From the NCBI GenBank assembly GCA_021287075.1, contig JAJTBD010000003.1, positions 62,001 through 126,000 on the forward strand: 64,000 bases of DNA. Direction: 5' to 3'. Below are positions 8,456-17,520 of this stretch, one piece after another. The notes under the pieces are model-generated. The model saw only the letters and a program-made list of their open reading frames with translations. It ran no database searches and was not told where the DNA came from. Both the position numbers and the translations under genes were made by a program. This DNA comes from Micrococcales bacterium. Its GTDB lineage: Bacteria > Actinomycetota > Actinomycetes > Actinomycetales > Dermatophilaceae. Numbering within the stretch: position 1 is the stretch's first letter; each line of letters begins with the position of its first letter.

Positions 8456-9793
8456 TCAGGCGATCAGGGCGCCCTCGAGGACGCCTGCGCCGCGGAGGTC
8501 TCGGTACCACCGCTCGTTGTCGAACTCCTTGACGAAGCCGTGCCCTCCGAGCAACTGCACGGCACTGGACCCGATCTGCGCGCCATAGGTGGCGGCGAGC
8601 TGGCGGGCCTTGGCGATCTCGGCGCTGGCGTCCTTGCCCTGGTCGAGGCGGCTGGCCGCCCGCCACACCAGCAGGCGCAGGCCCGCGAGCTCGATGCCGA
8701 TGTCGGCCACGGTGAAGGCGACGGCCTGGCGCTGGCCGATCGGCTCGCCGAAGGCGTGGCGTTCCTTCACATAGGGGATGAGCTGGTCGAGCGCGGCCTG
8801 CGCGGTCCCGACGGCCATGGCGGCCCACGCGAGCCGGGCACGGCGGACGGCGTCGAGGTGGTCCTCGGTGGTGCCCAGCAGGTTGCCCTCGGGCACCCGC
8901 ACCCCGTCGAGGACCAGGCGCCCGGTGGCAGCGGCCCGCACACCCATGGCGGGGTCGTCGGCGACGGTCAGGCCCTCGGCGCCCGGCTCCACGATGACGA
9001 GACGGGGCGCCCCGTCGAGCATCGCGGAGACGATGAAGAGCTCGGCGTCGGCTGCACCCGGGACGATCGCCTTGGTGCCCTCGAGCACGAGCACGTCGTC
9101 CTCCCGGCGGGCGGTGGCGCGCGGGGCGAGCGGGTCGAAGAGGGGCTGCGGCTCCATCAGCGCGACCGCTGCCGCGGTGGGCGCGTCGTCGCCGGTGAAG
9201 GCGCCGAGGAAGGTCTCCTGCTGGGCGGCATCCCCATACAGCGCAAGACAGTTGGCGACGGCGGCCGGCGCCATCAGCCCCACCGCGATGCCCATGTCGC
9301 CGCGGGCGAGCTCCTCCAGCACGAGCACATTGGTGACGGCGGAGCGCTCCTCGGCGATGCCGCCGAGCTCGCCGGGGACGCCGATGAGGCTGAGGCCGAC
9401 CTGTGCAGCGGCGTCACGGACCTCGGCCGGCACGGCCCGCTCGGTGTCGGCCTGGGCCGCGGCCGGGCGGATGACCTCGTCGGCGAGCTCGCGGGCGACG
9501 CCCTGGATCATCGACTGGTCCTCGGTGGGCGTCAGGTCGAACAGGCTCGGCGACCGCGTGGTCTCGGCGCGCACGGCGTCGCCCGATCCGGCCTTGCGGG
9601 CGAACTGGCGCTTGGCCACGGTCTGGGCACTCTTGAAGCCCTGCTGGGTGCCCTTGTAGAGCGCCTTCTCGACGAAGGCCCGCACCCGCTCGTTGTCACG
9701 CATGACCGGCAGCCCGCCGGCCTTGCCGAGTGCACGCAGCCCGATCCGGGTCCCCGTGTCGAGGATCGATCCGCTGTTCGTCGCTGCCGTCAT
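8456..9793 (-). CDS. Acyl-CoA dehydrogenase family protein (partner of downstream gene)
   Basis: This 445-residue protein is a diverged acyl-CoA dehydrogenase with an extra N-terminal region of about 85 residues. The middle domain starts near LTPTEDQSMIQGVARELADEV, and the C-terminal helical domain holds YVKERHAFGEPIGQRQAVAF, a typical signature. The usual YEGT catalytic block is replaced by GVLEGALIA at the extreme C-terminus, where E440 may be the base. The active site is therefore less certain than in the downstream partner, and this may be the less catalytic half of a heteromer. ATG 9793 has a GGAGG site. It is divergent from the rhodanese operon across 177 bp. Confidence 0.87.
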   Translation of the reverse strand: MTAATNSGSILDTGTRIGLRALGKAGGLPVMRDNERVRAFVEKALYKGTQQGFKSAQTVAKRQFARKAGSGDAVRAETTRSPSLFDLTPTEDQSMIQGVARELADEVIRPAAAQADTERAVPAEVRDAAAQVGLSLIGVPGELGGIAEERSAVTNVLVLEELARGDMGIAVGLMAPAAVANCLALYGDAAQQETFLGAFTGDDAPTAAAVALMEPQPLFDPLAPRATARREDDVLVLEGTKAIVPGAADAELFIVSAMLDGAPRLVIVEPGAEGLTVADDPAMGVRAAATGRLVLDGVRVPEGNLLGTTEDHLDAVRRARLAWAAMAVGTAQAALDQLIPYVKERHAFGEPIGQRQAVAFTVADIGIELAGLRLLVWRAASRLDQGKDASAEIAKARQLAATYGAQIGSSAVQLLGGHGFVKEFDNERWYRDLRGAGVLEGALIA

Positions 9794-9914
9794 GGCGAGC
9801 CTCCAGTCGCGCGGCGGACGCCGCTTACCCGTGAGTAGTCAACACAGGCTACCCGAGGTAGGCACTGCCCGGACACCCCTCGGCGCAACGCGCCCCGCCC
9901 GCACGAGGCCGGAG

Positions 9915-9942
9915 TTGTACGGCATACCCCCCGGGGTATAGT
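9915..9942 (+). promoter_or_regulatory. Promoter with CsoR/CstR-like operator for the rhodanese operon
   Basis: A -35 box TTGTAC (9915-9920) and a -10 box TATAGT (9937-9942), 16 bp apart, form a readable promoter. The palindrome ATACCCC-CC-GGGGTAT (9924-9939; perfect 7-bp arms) lies in the spacer and overlaps the -10. This matches operators of the CsoR/RcnR family, bound by the copper sensor CsoR and the persulfide sensor CstR. The genes behind it are rhodaneses, which favours persulfide sensing. No CsoR gene lies in the window. A CGGCATAC word overlaps the left arm. Confidence 0.65.
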
Positions 9943-9970
9943 CTCACGCCAGTCCACAAGAGGAGACCCC

Positions 9971-10396
9971 ATGACCCGGCTCCGCGCGCTGCTCGCGCTC
10001 CTGCTGCTCGCCCTGATGGCCGGCTGCTCGTCTGGCACCGACGCCGCAACCGGCTCCTCGACCGGCGGGGCCCCGGCAAACGGCGCGGCCGTCGACGTCG
10101 CGACCTTCGCCACCCAGCTGGCCGCGCCCGGCACCACGGTCCTGGACGTGCGCACGCCCGCCGAGTTCGCGAGCGGCCACCTGCCCGGCGCCGTCAACAT
10201 CGACGTGCAGGCCCCCGACTTCGGCCAGCGCATCGGCACGCTCGCCAAGGACAAGCCATATGCCGTCTACTGCCGCAGCGGCAACCGCTCCGGTGCCGCC
10301 GTGGCGCAGATGACCGACGCGGGTTTCACCCACACCTATCACCTGGATGGAGGCATCGGCGCCTGGCAGCAGGCCGGCCGGGAGATCACGCAATGA
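9971..10396 (+). CDS. Rhodanese-domain lipoprotein (sulfurtransferase)
   Basis: This is a membrane-anchored single-domain rhodanese of 141 residues that transfers sulfane sulfur to a thiol or cyanide acceptor on the outer face of the membrane. The signal peptide ends in the lipobox LMAGC with Cys19 as the lipidated residue. A Ser/Gly/Thr linker leads into the rhodanese fold (about 40-140), with LDVRTPAEFASGHLPGA and the active-site loop CRSGNRS, Cys101. AGGAGA stands a few bases before ATG 9971. The stop overlaps the next gene by ATGA. The operator at 9924-9939 suggests induction by persulfide or copper. Confidence 0.88.
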   Translation: MTRLRALLALLLLALMAGCSSGTDAATGSSTGGAPANGAAVDVATFATQLAAPGTTVLDVRTPAEFASGHLPGAVNIDVQAPDFGQRIGTLAKDKPYAVYCRSGNRSGAAVAQMTDAGFTHTYHLDGGIGAWQQAGREITQ

Positions 10397-10716
10397 CGAC
10401 CCCCACCATCGAGATCCATCACTTCGCCGCGCGCCATGCCGACGGCGCCCTCGTCATCGACGTGCGCGAGCCCGCGGAGTACGTCGCCGGGCACGTGCCA
10501 GGCGCCCGCCTCATGCCGAGCAGCCAGATGGGCATGTGGGTGGGCCAGGTCCCCCGGGGCCATACCGTCTATGTCATCTGCCAGTCCGGCAATCGCTCCA
10601 GGGCTGCGGCCGACTTCATCAACCACATGGGCGGCGACGCGGGGAGCGTCGACGGAGGCACCAGCGCCTGGCAGCAGGCCGGCCGCCCGCTCGTCACGGG
10701 CAGCTCCGCCTCCTGA
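10393..10716 (+). CDS. Cytoplasmic rhodanese-like sulfurtransferase
   Basis: This 107-residue single rhodanese domain has no signal peptide. It shows LVIDVREPAEYVAGHVPGA and the active-site loop CQSGNRS with Cys63. It overlaps the lipoprotein rhodanese by 4 bp (ATGA at 10393-10396), so the pair is co-translated; one acts outside and one inside the membrane. The shared C-terminal block (SAWQQAGR against GAWQQAGR) shows a common origin. It is probably a partner in persulfide handling. No persulfide dioxygenase or CsoR gene adjoins it here. Confidence 0.87.
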   Translation: MTTPTIEIHHFAARHADGALVIDVREPAEYVAGHVPGARLMPSSQMGMWVGQVPRGHTVYVICQSGNRSRAAADFINHMGGDAGSVDGGTSAWQQAGRPLVTGSSAS

Positions 10717-10724
10717 GCAAGGCC

Positions 10725-10761
10725 GAGTCCGGCTGGGTTCGCCTCTCCCCCAGCCGGACTC
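10725..10761. terminator. Hairpin terminator between convergent genes
   Basis: A perfect 13-bp stem GAGTCCGGCTGGG / CCCAGCCGGACTC with an 11-nt loop and no T tract follows the rhodanese pair. A single GTATGCCG word (10778-10785) lies just beyond it. Confidence 0.7.
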
Positions 10762-10791
10762 GTCGCCGTCATCTCAGGTATGCCGCGCGCG

Positions 10792-11166
10792 TCACTCCTC
10801 GCGCGACACCTCGGTGACACCCTCGTAGAGACCGATGTCGTTGCCGTCGGGGTCGCGGAAGATCGCCCACCAGCTCGTCTCGCTGATCGGCGACTTCTCC
10901 ATCACGATCTCGGCGCCGTTGTCCGCGGCCAGCTTGAGCGTCTCGTCGATGGAGTCGACCTCGACATAGGAGCGGGGCTGGGTGAAGACGTCGCTGCGCG
11001 GGGCCAGTCCGCCGCCGCTGATCTGGTTGGGCGCCTGCCACATGGGATAACCCTCGTAGCCGGGGACCTCCGCGATCTGCCAGCCGAAGAGCGTGGAGTA
11101 GAACTTCGCCGCCTGCTCGCTGTCGTTGACCGGGATGTCGATGTGGGTGATGTCGCCGTGGGGCAT
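10792..11166 (-). CDS. VOC (glyoxalase/bleomycin-resistance) family protein
   Basis: This 124-residue single VOC module begins DITHIDIPVNDSEQAAKFYSTLFGW and ends with the usual FRDPDGNDIGLYEG. Its His9 and late Glu are placed where VOC proteins bind a metal. The family includes glyoxalases, dioxygenases and antibiotic-binding proteins, and the sequence does not decide among them. ATG 11166 follows a clear GGAGG. It is convergent with the rhodanese operon and divergent from the hydrolase gene. Confidence 0.82.
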   Translation of the reverse strand: MPHGDITHIDIPVNDSEQAAKFYSTLFGWQIAEVPGYEGYPMWQAPNQISGGGLAPRSDVFTQPRSYVEVDSIDETLKLAADNGAEIVMEKSPISETSWWAIFRDPDGNDIGLYEGVTEVSREE

Positions 11167-11326
11167 GCCGTCCTCCTGGTGGGTTGCAGGTGGACCGACG
11201 TTAGCGGCATACCCCCGGGTTGGCCACGGCAGACAGGTGACGCCTGGGCGAACACCTGCGCCGAACTCGACCGCCCACGACCATGGTCAGCCGGGGGCCG
11301 GGTTTGTACGGTGGGAGGACGAGCAC

Positions 11327-12235
<909 letters not shown>

Positions 12236-12265
12236 GGAGCGCACGCGGCATACGCCCTGAAACGG

Positions 12266-12301
12266 CAGCAGGCCCCGGTGATCACTCACCGGGGCCTGCT
12301 G
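12266..12301. terminator. Strong hairpin terminator
   Basis: A perfect 16-bp stem CAGCAGGCCCCGGTGA / TCACCGGGGCCTGCTG with a 4-nt loop lies between the hydrolase gene (+) and the tRNA-Arg gene (-), and may serve both. A CGGCATAC word precedes it at 12247. Confidence 0.85.
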
Positions 12302-12320
12302 TCACTGTCTCAACACAGCG

Positions 12321-12393
12321 CGCGCCCGAAGGGATTCGAACCCCTAACCTTCTGATCCGTAGTCAGATGCTCTATCCGTTGAGCTACGGGCGC
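12321..12393 (-). tRNA. tRNA-Arg (anticodon ACG)
   Basis: The 73-nt cloverleaf has a 7-bp acceptor stem GCGCCCG/CGGGCGC, D-arm GCTCAACGGATAGAGC, anticodon arm TCTGA-CTACGGA-TCAGA (anticodon ACG, normally edited to ICG), and T-arm GGGGTTCGAATCCC. CCA is not encoded. It reads CGN arginine codons. Confidence 0.95.
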
Positions 12394-12520
12394 AATGTCA
12401 CGCCGAGGATCGCCCAGCGCAACGAGGGACAACGATACCCGCAGAGTGGCCCGAGCACGAAATCGGGCCCGCCCCCACCCGGCATTCCCCGACGACGCGG
12501 CATTTCACCGCACCCTCCCC

Positions 12521-12612
12521 CGGCAATATCGACTATCACCAGAGCGCCTCAATCGGCGCGCTGAGCACGAGTGGGCGTCCCCGTCGACGTGAGGTGATAG
12601 TCGATATTGCCG
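12521..12612. repeat. Perfect 20-bp inverted repeat around a 52-bp loop
   Basis: CGGCAATATCGACTATCACC (12521-12540) is exactly mirrored at 12593-12612. The arms are far more AT-rich than their surroundings. The loop contains a 5-bp hairpin (GCGCC/GGCGC, 12544-12559) and CTGAGCACG (12561-12569), a 9-mer also present in the loop of the similar element at 37561-37660. Nothing in the 12394-12725 gap looks coding. It could be a structured RNA, a small non-autonomous element or paired operators for the aldo/keto reductase gene at 12726. Confidence 0.75.
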
Positions 12613-12692
12613 CTCACCCAGGAGTCGCCCGCTGCCGCCGCGCCACCTGGGGGCCCTGGTGGGGACTCCCTCACCGCAGAGGTCGGGGCTAG

Positions 12693-13715
<1,023 letters not shown>

Positions 13716-13745
13716 GCCGAGGCTCCCAGCCACCCACCGACGGCA

Positions 13746-13780
13746 GGGGTATGCCGCGGGCCCGGCCCGCGGCATACCCC
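13746..13780. terminator. Hairpin made of paired GTATGCCGCG words
   Basis: A 16-bp perfect stem GGGGTATGCCGCGGGC / GCCCGCGGCATACCCC with a 3-nt loop lies just after the aldo/keto reductase gene. It is one of the paired copies of the over-represented word discussed in the findings and probably ends transcription. Confidence 0.75.
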
Positions 13781-13868
13781 TCTCGCTGCCCGCGCCCCAC
13801 CAGAACTCGCGCGCGAACAGGCCCAGACGCAAAGACTCTTCGGGTTACCGGCAGGTCACCGAAAGGCT

Positions 13869-13884
13869 TGTGACCAGATGCACA
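13869..13884. promoter_or_regulatory. Possible CRP/GlxR (cAMP receptor) site upstream of pckG
   Basis: TGTGA-CCAGAT-GCACA matches the TGTGA-N6-TCACA consensus at 9 of 10 positions. It lies 155 bp before pckG. GlxR controls gluconeogenic genes in Corynebacterium. The surrounding 13783-14038 region also holds GGTCAC-N10-GTGACC (13854-13875) and TGACCAG…CTGGTCA (13871-13908), so several dyads overlap. No clear -35/-10 pair was found. Confidence 0.4.
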
Positions 13885-14038
13885 GGATGGAAGCGTTTGC
13901 ACTGGTCAGGGGCCCCGAGAAGCGCCGATAACGTGACAGGCACCACGCGCCCCGGACGAACGACCAGGCCCCAGGGCGCGCTCCACCACACCACGAGCCG
14001 GCGCAGCCATGCCGGGTGAAGGGATCTTCCGCATCACC

Positions 14039-15865
14039 ATGAGCGAGACCACGGGCACGCAGATCGAGACCATCGGCGACACCACCCACCCCAGGCTCAA
14101 GGCCTGGGTGGAGGAGGTCGCCGCCCTGACCACCCCCGACCGCATCGTCTATGTCACCGGTTCCGACGAGGAGTGGACCGAGCTGACCGACAAGCTGGTC
14201 GACGCCGGCACCTTCACCCGCCTCAACCCCGACAAGAAGCCCAACAGCTTCTATGGCGCCTCTTCCCCCGCCGACGTGGCGCGGGTCGAGGAGCGCACCT
14301 TCATCTGCTCCGTGGACGAGAAGGACTGCGGCCCCACCAACAACTGGATGGAGCCGGAGAAGATGAAGGAGATCATGCGCGGCCTCTACAAGGGGTGCAT
14401 GACCGGCCGCACGATGTATGTCATCCCGTTTGTGATGGGCCACCTCGAGGCCAAGGCCCCGATGTTCGGCGTCGAGATCACCGACAGCGAGTACGTCGTC
14501 GTCTCCATGCGGATCATGGCCCGCATCGGCTCCAAGGTCCTGGCGCGCATGGAGGAGCTCGAGGCCGACTACGTGCCCGCGCTGCACTCCGTCGGTGCCC
14601 CGCTGGCCGAGGGCGAGCAGGACGTCAAGTGGCCCTGCAACGACGAGAAGTACATCGTGCAGTTCCCCGAGGAGCGCACGATCTGGTCCTTCGGCTCCGG
14701 CTACGGCGGCAACGCCCTCCTCGGCAAGAAGTGCTACAGCCTGCGCATCGCCTCGGTCATGGCGCGTGACGAGGGCTGGCTCGCCGAGCACATGCTCATC
14801 CTCAAGCTGACCTCCCCCGAGCAGCAGGTCTACTACGTCGCCGCCGCCTTCCCGAGCGCCTGCGGCAAGACCAACCTCGCGATGCTCCAGCCGACCATCC
14901 CGGGCTGGAAGGTCGAGACCCTTGGCGATGACATCGCCTGGATGCGCTTCGGTGAGGACGGCCGGCTGTATGCCGTGAACCCCGAGTTCGGCTTCTTCGG
15001 CGTCGCCCCCGGCACCAACGAGAAGACCAACCCCAACGCGATGCGCACGATCGACATCGGCAACAGTCTCTTCACCAACGTGGCGCTGACCGATGACGGC
15101 GACGTGTGGTGGGAGGGCCTCGAGAACGAGCCGGCCCACGCCATCGACTGGAAGGGCAACGACTGGACGCCCGAGTCCGGCGAGCTGTCCTCGCACCCCA
15201 ACTCGCGCTACTGCACGCCGATCGAGCAGTGCCCGATCCTGGCGCCGGAGTACAACGACCCGCAGGGTGTGCCGATCGACGCGATCCTCTTCGGCGGCCG
15301 CCGCAAGACGACCGTGCCGCTGGTGACCGAGGCCCGCGACTGGACCCACGGCACCTTCATGGGCGCCACGCTCTCCTCCGAGACCACCGCTGCGGCTGTC
15401 GGCCAGGTCGGTGTCGTGCGCCGCGACCCGATGGCGATGCTGCCCTTCATCGGCTACAACGCCGGCGACTACTTCCAGCACTGGATCAACGTGGGCAAGG
15501 ACGCCGACGCCACCAAGCTGCCGAAGATCTTCTACGTCAACTGGTTCCGCCGCGACGACAACGGTGACTTCGTGTGGCCCGGATTCGGCGAGAACAGCCG
15601 CGTGCTGAAGTGGGTCATCGAGCGCATCGAGGGCAAGGCCGCCGCCGTCGAGACCGCGATCGGCCACGTCCCGACGCCGGAGTCGCTCGACACCGAGGGC
15701 CTGGACATGTCGGCCGAGGACCTGGCGACCTGCCTCGAGGTCGACGTCGAGGAGTGGAAGGCCGAGATCCCGCAGATCGAGGAGTGGTTCGCCAAGTTCG
15801 GCGACGACCTCCCGACCGCTCTGCAGGTCGAGCTCGACGGTCTCAAGGCGCGCCTGGGCGCCTGA
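14039..15865 (+). CDS. pckG: Phosphoenolpyruvate carboxykinase (GTP)
   Basis: This 608-residue enzyme converts oxaloacetate and GTP to PEP, CO2 and GDP in gluconeogenesis. Family marks are [35 protein letters not shown], the GTP-binding loop [12 protein letters not shown] with its active-site Cys, and [21 protein letters not shown]. Length is typical of the GTP type. The frame stays open to ATG 14009, but neither start has a well-placed ribosome site; 14039 (MSETTGTQ) is chosen because GAAGGGA lies upstream, though 15 nt away. The long upstream region and the possible GlxR site suggest carbon control. It fits with the transcarboxylase operon, which also works at the oxaloacetate node. Confidence 0.95.
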   Translation: MSETTGTQIETIGDTTHPRLKAWVEEVAALTTPDRIVYVTGSDEEWTELTDKLVDAGTFTRLNPDKKPNSFYGASSPADVARVEERTFICSVDEKDCGPTNNWMEPEKMKEIMRGLYKGCMTGRTMYVIPFVMGHLEAKAPMFGVEITDSEYVVVSMRIMARIGSKVLARMEELEADYVPALHSVGAPLAEGEQDVKWPCNDEKYIVQFPEERTIWSFGSGYGGNALLGKKCYSLRIASVMARDEGWLAEHMLILKLTSPEQQVYYVAAAFPSACGKTNLAMLQPTIPGWKVETLGDDIAWMRFGEDGRLYAVNPEFGFFGVAPGTNEKTNPNAMRTIDIGNSLFTNVALTDDGDVWWEGLENEPAHAIDWKGNDWTPESGELSSHPNSRYCTPIEQCPILAPEYNDPQGVPIDAILFGGRRKTTVPLVTEARDWTHGTFMGATLSSETTAAAVGQVGVVRRDPMAMLPFIGYNAGDYFQHWINVGKDADATKLPKIFYVNWFRRDDNGDFVWPGFGENSRVLKWVIERIEGKAAAVETAIGHVPTPESLDTEGLDMSAEDLATCLEVDVEEWKAEIPQIEEWFAKFGDDLPTALQVELDGLKARLGA

Positions 15866-15890
15866 TCGTCACGCCGCACTGCGGCAGGAA

Positions 15891-15922
15891 GCGCCCGGGT
15901 CCCCGTGGGACCCGGGCGCTTT
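15891..15922 (+). terminator. Rho-independent terminator of pckG
   Basis: A perfect 13-bp stem GCGCCCGGGTCCC / GGGACCCGGGCGC with a 3-nt loop is followed by TTT. It lies 25 nt after the pckG stop, between convergent genes. Confidence 0.88.
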
Positions 15923-15930
15923 CGTCTCGA

Positions 15931-16608
15931 TCAGGTGGTGGTGTCCGTGCCGTTGGCGGCAGCGCCACTGGAGTCGGACTGTCCCTGCTGGCCGGAGCCG
16001 TCCTGGCCGAACTGTCCCTGTTGACCCTGCTGACCCTGCTGGCCGAAGCCGCCGGGACCGCCCTGCTGCCCGGACTGGCCCTGCTGACCCTGCTGCCCGA
16101 GCTGGCCTGACTGGCCCTGCTGACCCTGCTGGCCGAAGCCGCCGGGGCCGCCCTGCTGGCCGAAGCCGCCGGGGCCGTGACCGCCGGGGCCGCCGAACTG
16201 GCCGCCACCGGGCCCGCCGCCCTGGCTGGCGCCCGTGCCCTGCGGGATCGCGGCCGCCGCACCGAGCGCACCGGCACCGGTGAGACCGATGGCGAGGGCG
16301 GCCGCGATCGCGGTCTTCTTGCCAGACCAGGTCCGGCCCGTGACGGCGGGCGCCGAGCTCGCGGCCGCGCCTCCCGTCGTCACCGGGACCGGCTGTGGCG
16401 CAACGGCATGGGCCGCGCCGGCGCTGGGATCCGGCACGGCGGCATACTCCTGCGTCGGGGGCGACGGGGGTGTCGGCGGGGTCGCGCCGCGGGGCTCGGC
16501 ACCGGGCTGGGTCACCCAGCCCGCACCCGCCGGGTCGGCGGGCGGGAGAGCGATCTCGCCGGTGCGCTGGACGGGGATCTCGGTGGTGTGCTCGTCATGG
16601 GACGGCAT
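15931..16608 (-). CDS. Single-pass membrane protein with Gly/Gln-rich tail
   Basis: This 225-residue protein has a Pro/Ala-rich cytoplasmic N-terminus (about 1-90), one membrane helix (about 95-115, after KK), and a tail built from GQQG and GGPGGFGQQG units that ends in a Thr-rich stretch. The topology suggests the tail is outside the membrane. No enzyme motif is present. It is divergent from the PhoP-like regulator gene, sharing 162 bp that contain the direct repeat at 16717-16734, so the two-component system may control it. I do not know its function; low-complexity tails of this sort may bind or coat the wall. Confidence 0.7.
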   Translation of the reverse strand: MPSHDEHTTEIPVQRTGEIALPPADPAGAGWVTQPGAEPRGATPPTPPSPPTQEYAAVPDPSAGAAHAVAPQPVPVTTGGAAASSAPAVTGRTWSGKKTAIAAALAIGLTGAGALGAAAAIPQGTGASQGGGPGGGQFGGPGGHGPGGFGQQGGPGGFGQQGQQGQSGQLGQQGQQGQSGQQGGPGGFGQQGQQGQQGQFGQDGSGQQGQSDSSGAAANGTDTTT

Positions 16609-16716
16609 GGGGTCCTCCTGGTCGTGGATGTCGTCGTTGTCCCGAGCCTGCGCGCGGCTGCTGTGGCGCGACTGTGGAGGGCGTATCCGATCGCTGGCAA
16701 ACTCGGGGACGACGAC

Positions 16717-16734
16717 TCACAGGTTGCCCACAGG
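16717..16734. promoter_or_regulatory. PhoP-type direct repeat in the divergent promoter region
   Basis: TCACAGG (16717-16723), a 4-nt spacer TTGC, and CCACAGG (16728-16734) form a 7-4-7 direct repeat with an 11-bp period. This is close to the Mycobacterium tuberculosis PhoP consensus TCACAGC-N4-TCACAGC. A third TCACAGG sits at 16751-16757. The site lies before the PhoP-like regulator gene and could autoregulate it and control the Gly/Gln-rich protein. Confidence 0.55.
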
Positions 16735-16770
16735 GAGCCGACAGCACTGCTCACAGGAAGCGCACATGAA

Positions 16771-17520
16771 ATGAATGCCATGAACAGCAGCCCTTCCTCC
16801 GCGGCATCGGTGCGACTCACCCGCGTCGACGGCTCCCCCGTCCGGGTCCTCGTCGTCGATGACGAGCCCAACCTGACCGAGCTCCTCTCGATGGCACTGC
16901 GCTATGAGGGGTGGGAGGTGCGCACCGCCGACAGCGGCATGTCCGCCGTCCGCGCCGCCCGCGAGTTCGAGCCCGACGCGGTCGCGCTCGACATGATGCT
17001 GCCCGACTTCGACGGGATGGAGGTGCTGCGCCGGATGCGCGCGGACAACCCCAACATCCCCGTCCTCTTCCTCACCGCCAAGGACGCGGTCGAGGACCGG
17101 GTGGCCGGCCTGACCGCAGGCGGCGACGACTATGTGACCAAGCCCTTCTCCCTCGAGGAGGTCGTCGCCCGCCTGCGCGCCCTGATGCGGCGCACCGCGA
17201 TCGTGGCCGACGAGCAGAGCTCGGTCATCGTCGTCGGCGACCTCGTGCTCGACGAGGACAGCCACGAGGTGACCCGCGCCGGGGAGCAGATCAACCTCAC
17301 CGCAACGGAGTTCGAGCTGCTGCGCTATCTCATGCGCAACCCCAAGCGCGTGCTGTCCAAGGCCCAGATCCTCGACCGGGTGTGGAACTACGACTTCGGC
17401 GGCAAGGCCAATGTCGTCGAGCTCTACATCTCCTACCTGCGCAAGAAGATCGACGCCGGCCGCTCGCCCATGATCCACACGATGCGCAACGTCGGCTACG
17501 TCCTCAAGCCGGCGGAGTGA
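16771..17520 (+). CDS. OmpR-family response regulator, PhoP/TrcR-like
   Basis: This 249-residue DNA-binding regulator has a receiver domain (about 24-138) with phospho-acceptor D74 in ALDMMLPDFDG, acidic DDE near 30, and the switch segment GGDDYVTKPFSLEEVVARLR. A winged-helix domain (about 150-247) contains QILDRVWNYDFGGKANVVELYISYLRKK (key residues only) and ends MRNVGYVLKPAE. Those two blocks closely follow mycobacterial PhoP. ATG 16771 is in frame, with AGGAAG 10 nt upstream; ATG 16780 is the alternative. An out-of-frame ATGAAATGA minicistron (16766-16774) overlaps the start. Its stop overlaps the kinase GTG. Confidence 0.9.
   Translation: MNAMNSSPSSAASVRLTRVDGSPVRVLVVDDEPNLTELLSMALRYEGWEVRTADSGMSAVRAAREFEPDAVALDMMLPDFDGMEVLRRMRADNPNIPVLFLTAKDAVEDRVAGLTAGGDDYVTKPFSLEEVVARLRALMRRTAIVADEQSSVIVVGDLVLDEDSHEVTRAGEQINLTATEFELLRYLMRNPKRVLSKAQILDRVWNYDFGGKANVVELYISYLRKKIDAGRSPMIHTMRNVGYVLKPAE

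Noticed and set aside
7067..9838. A 923-codon open frame on the plus strand, and other very long frames opposite known genes (33858-37502 minus, 51104-53581 minus, 54596-56950 minus)
   Set aside because: They mirror well-identified genes on the other strand, are rich in Arg, Gly, Ala and His, and match no family. In very GC-rich DNA such frames arise because stop codons are rare.
10332..10690. Near-identical 35-bp stretches at the ends of the two rhodanese genes, as a possible recombination repeat
   Set aside because: Both encode the same conserved GAWQQAGR-type ending of the fold, so shared ancestry explains it.
15931..16608. Gln/Gly repeats in the tail, as a possible CRISPR-like or tandem-repeat array
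   Set aside because: The repeats are protein-coding, irregular in length and without spacers.
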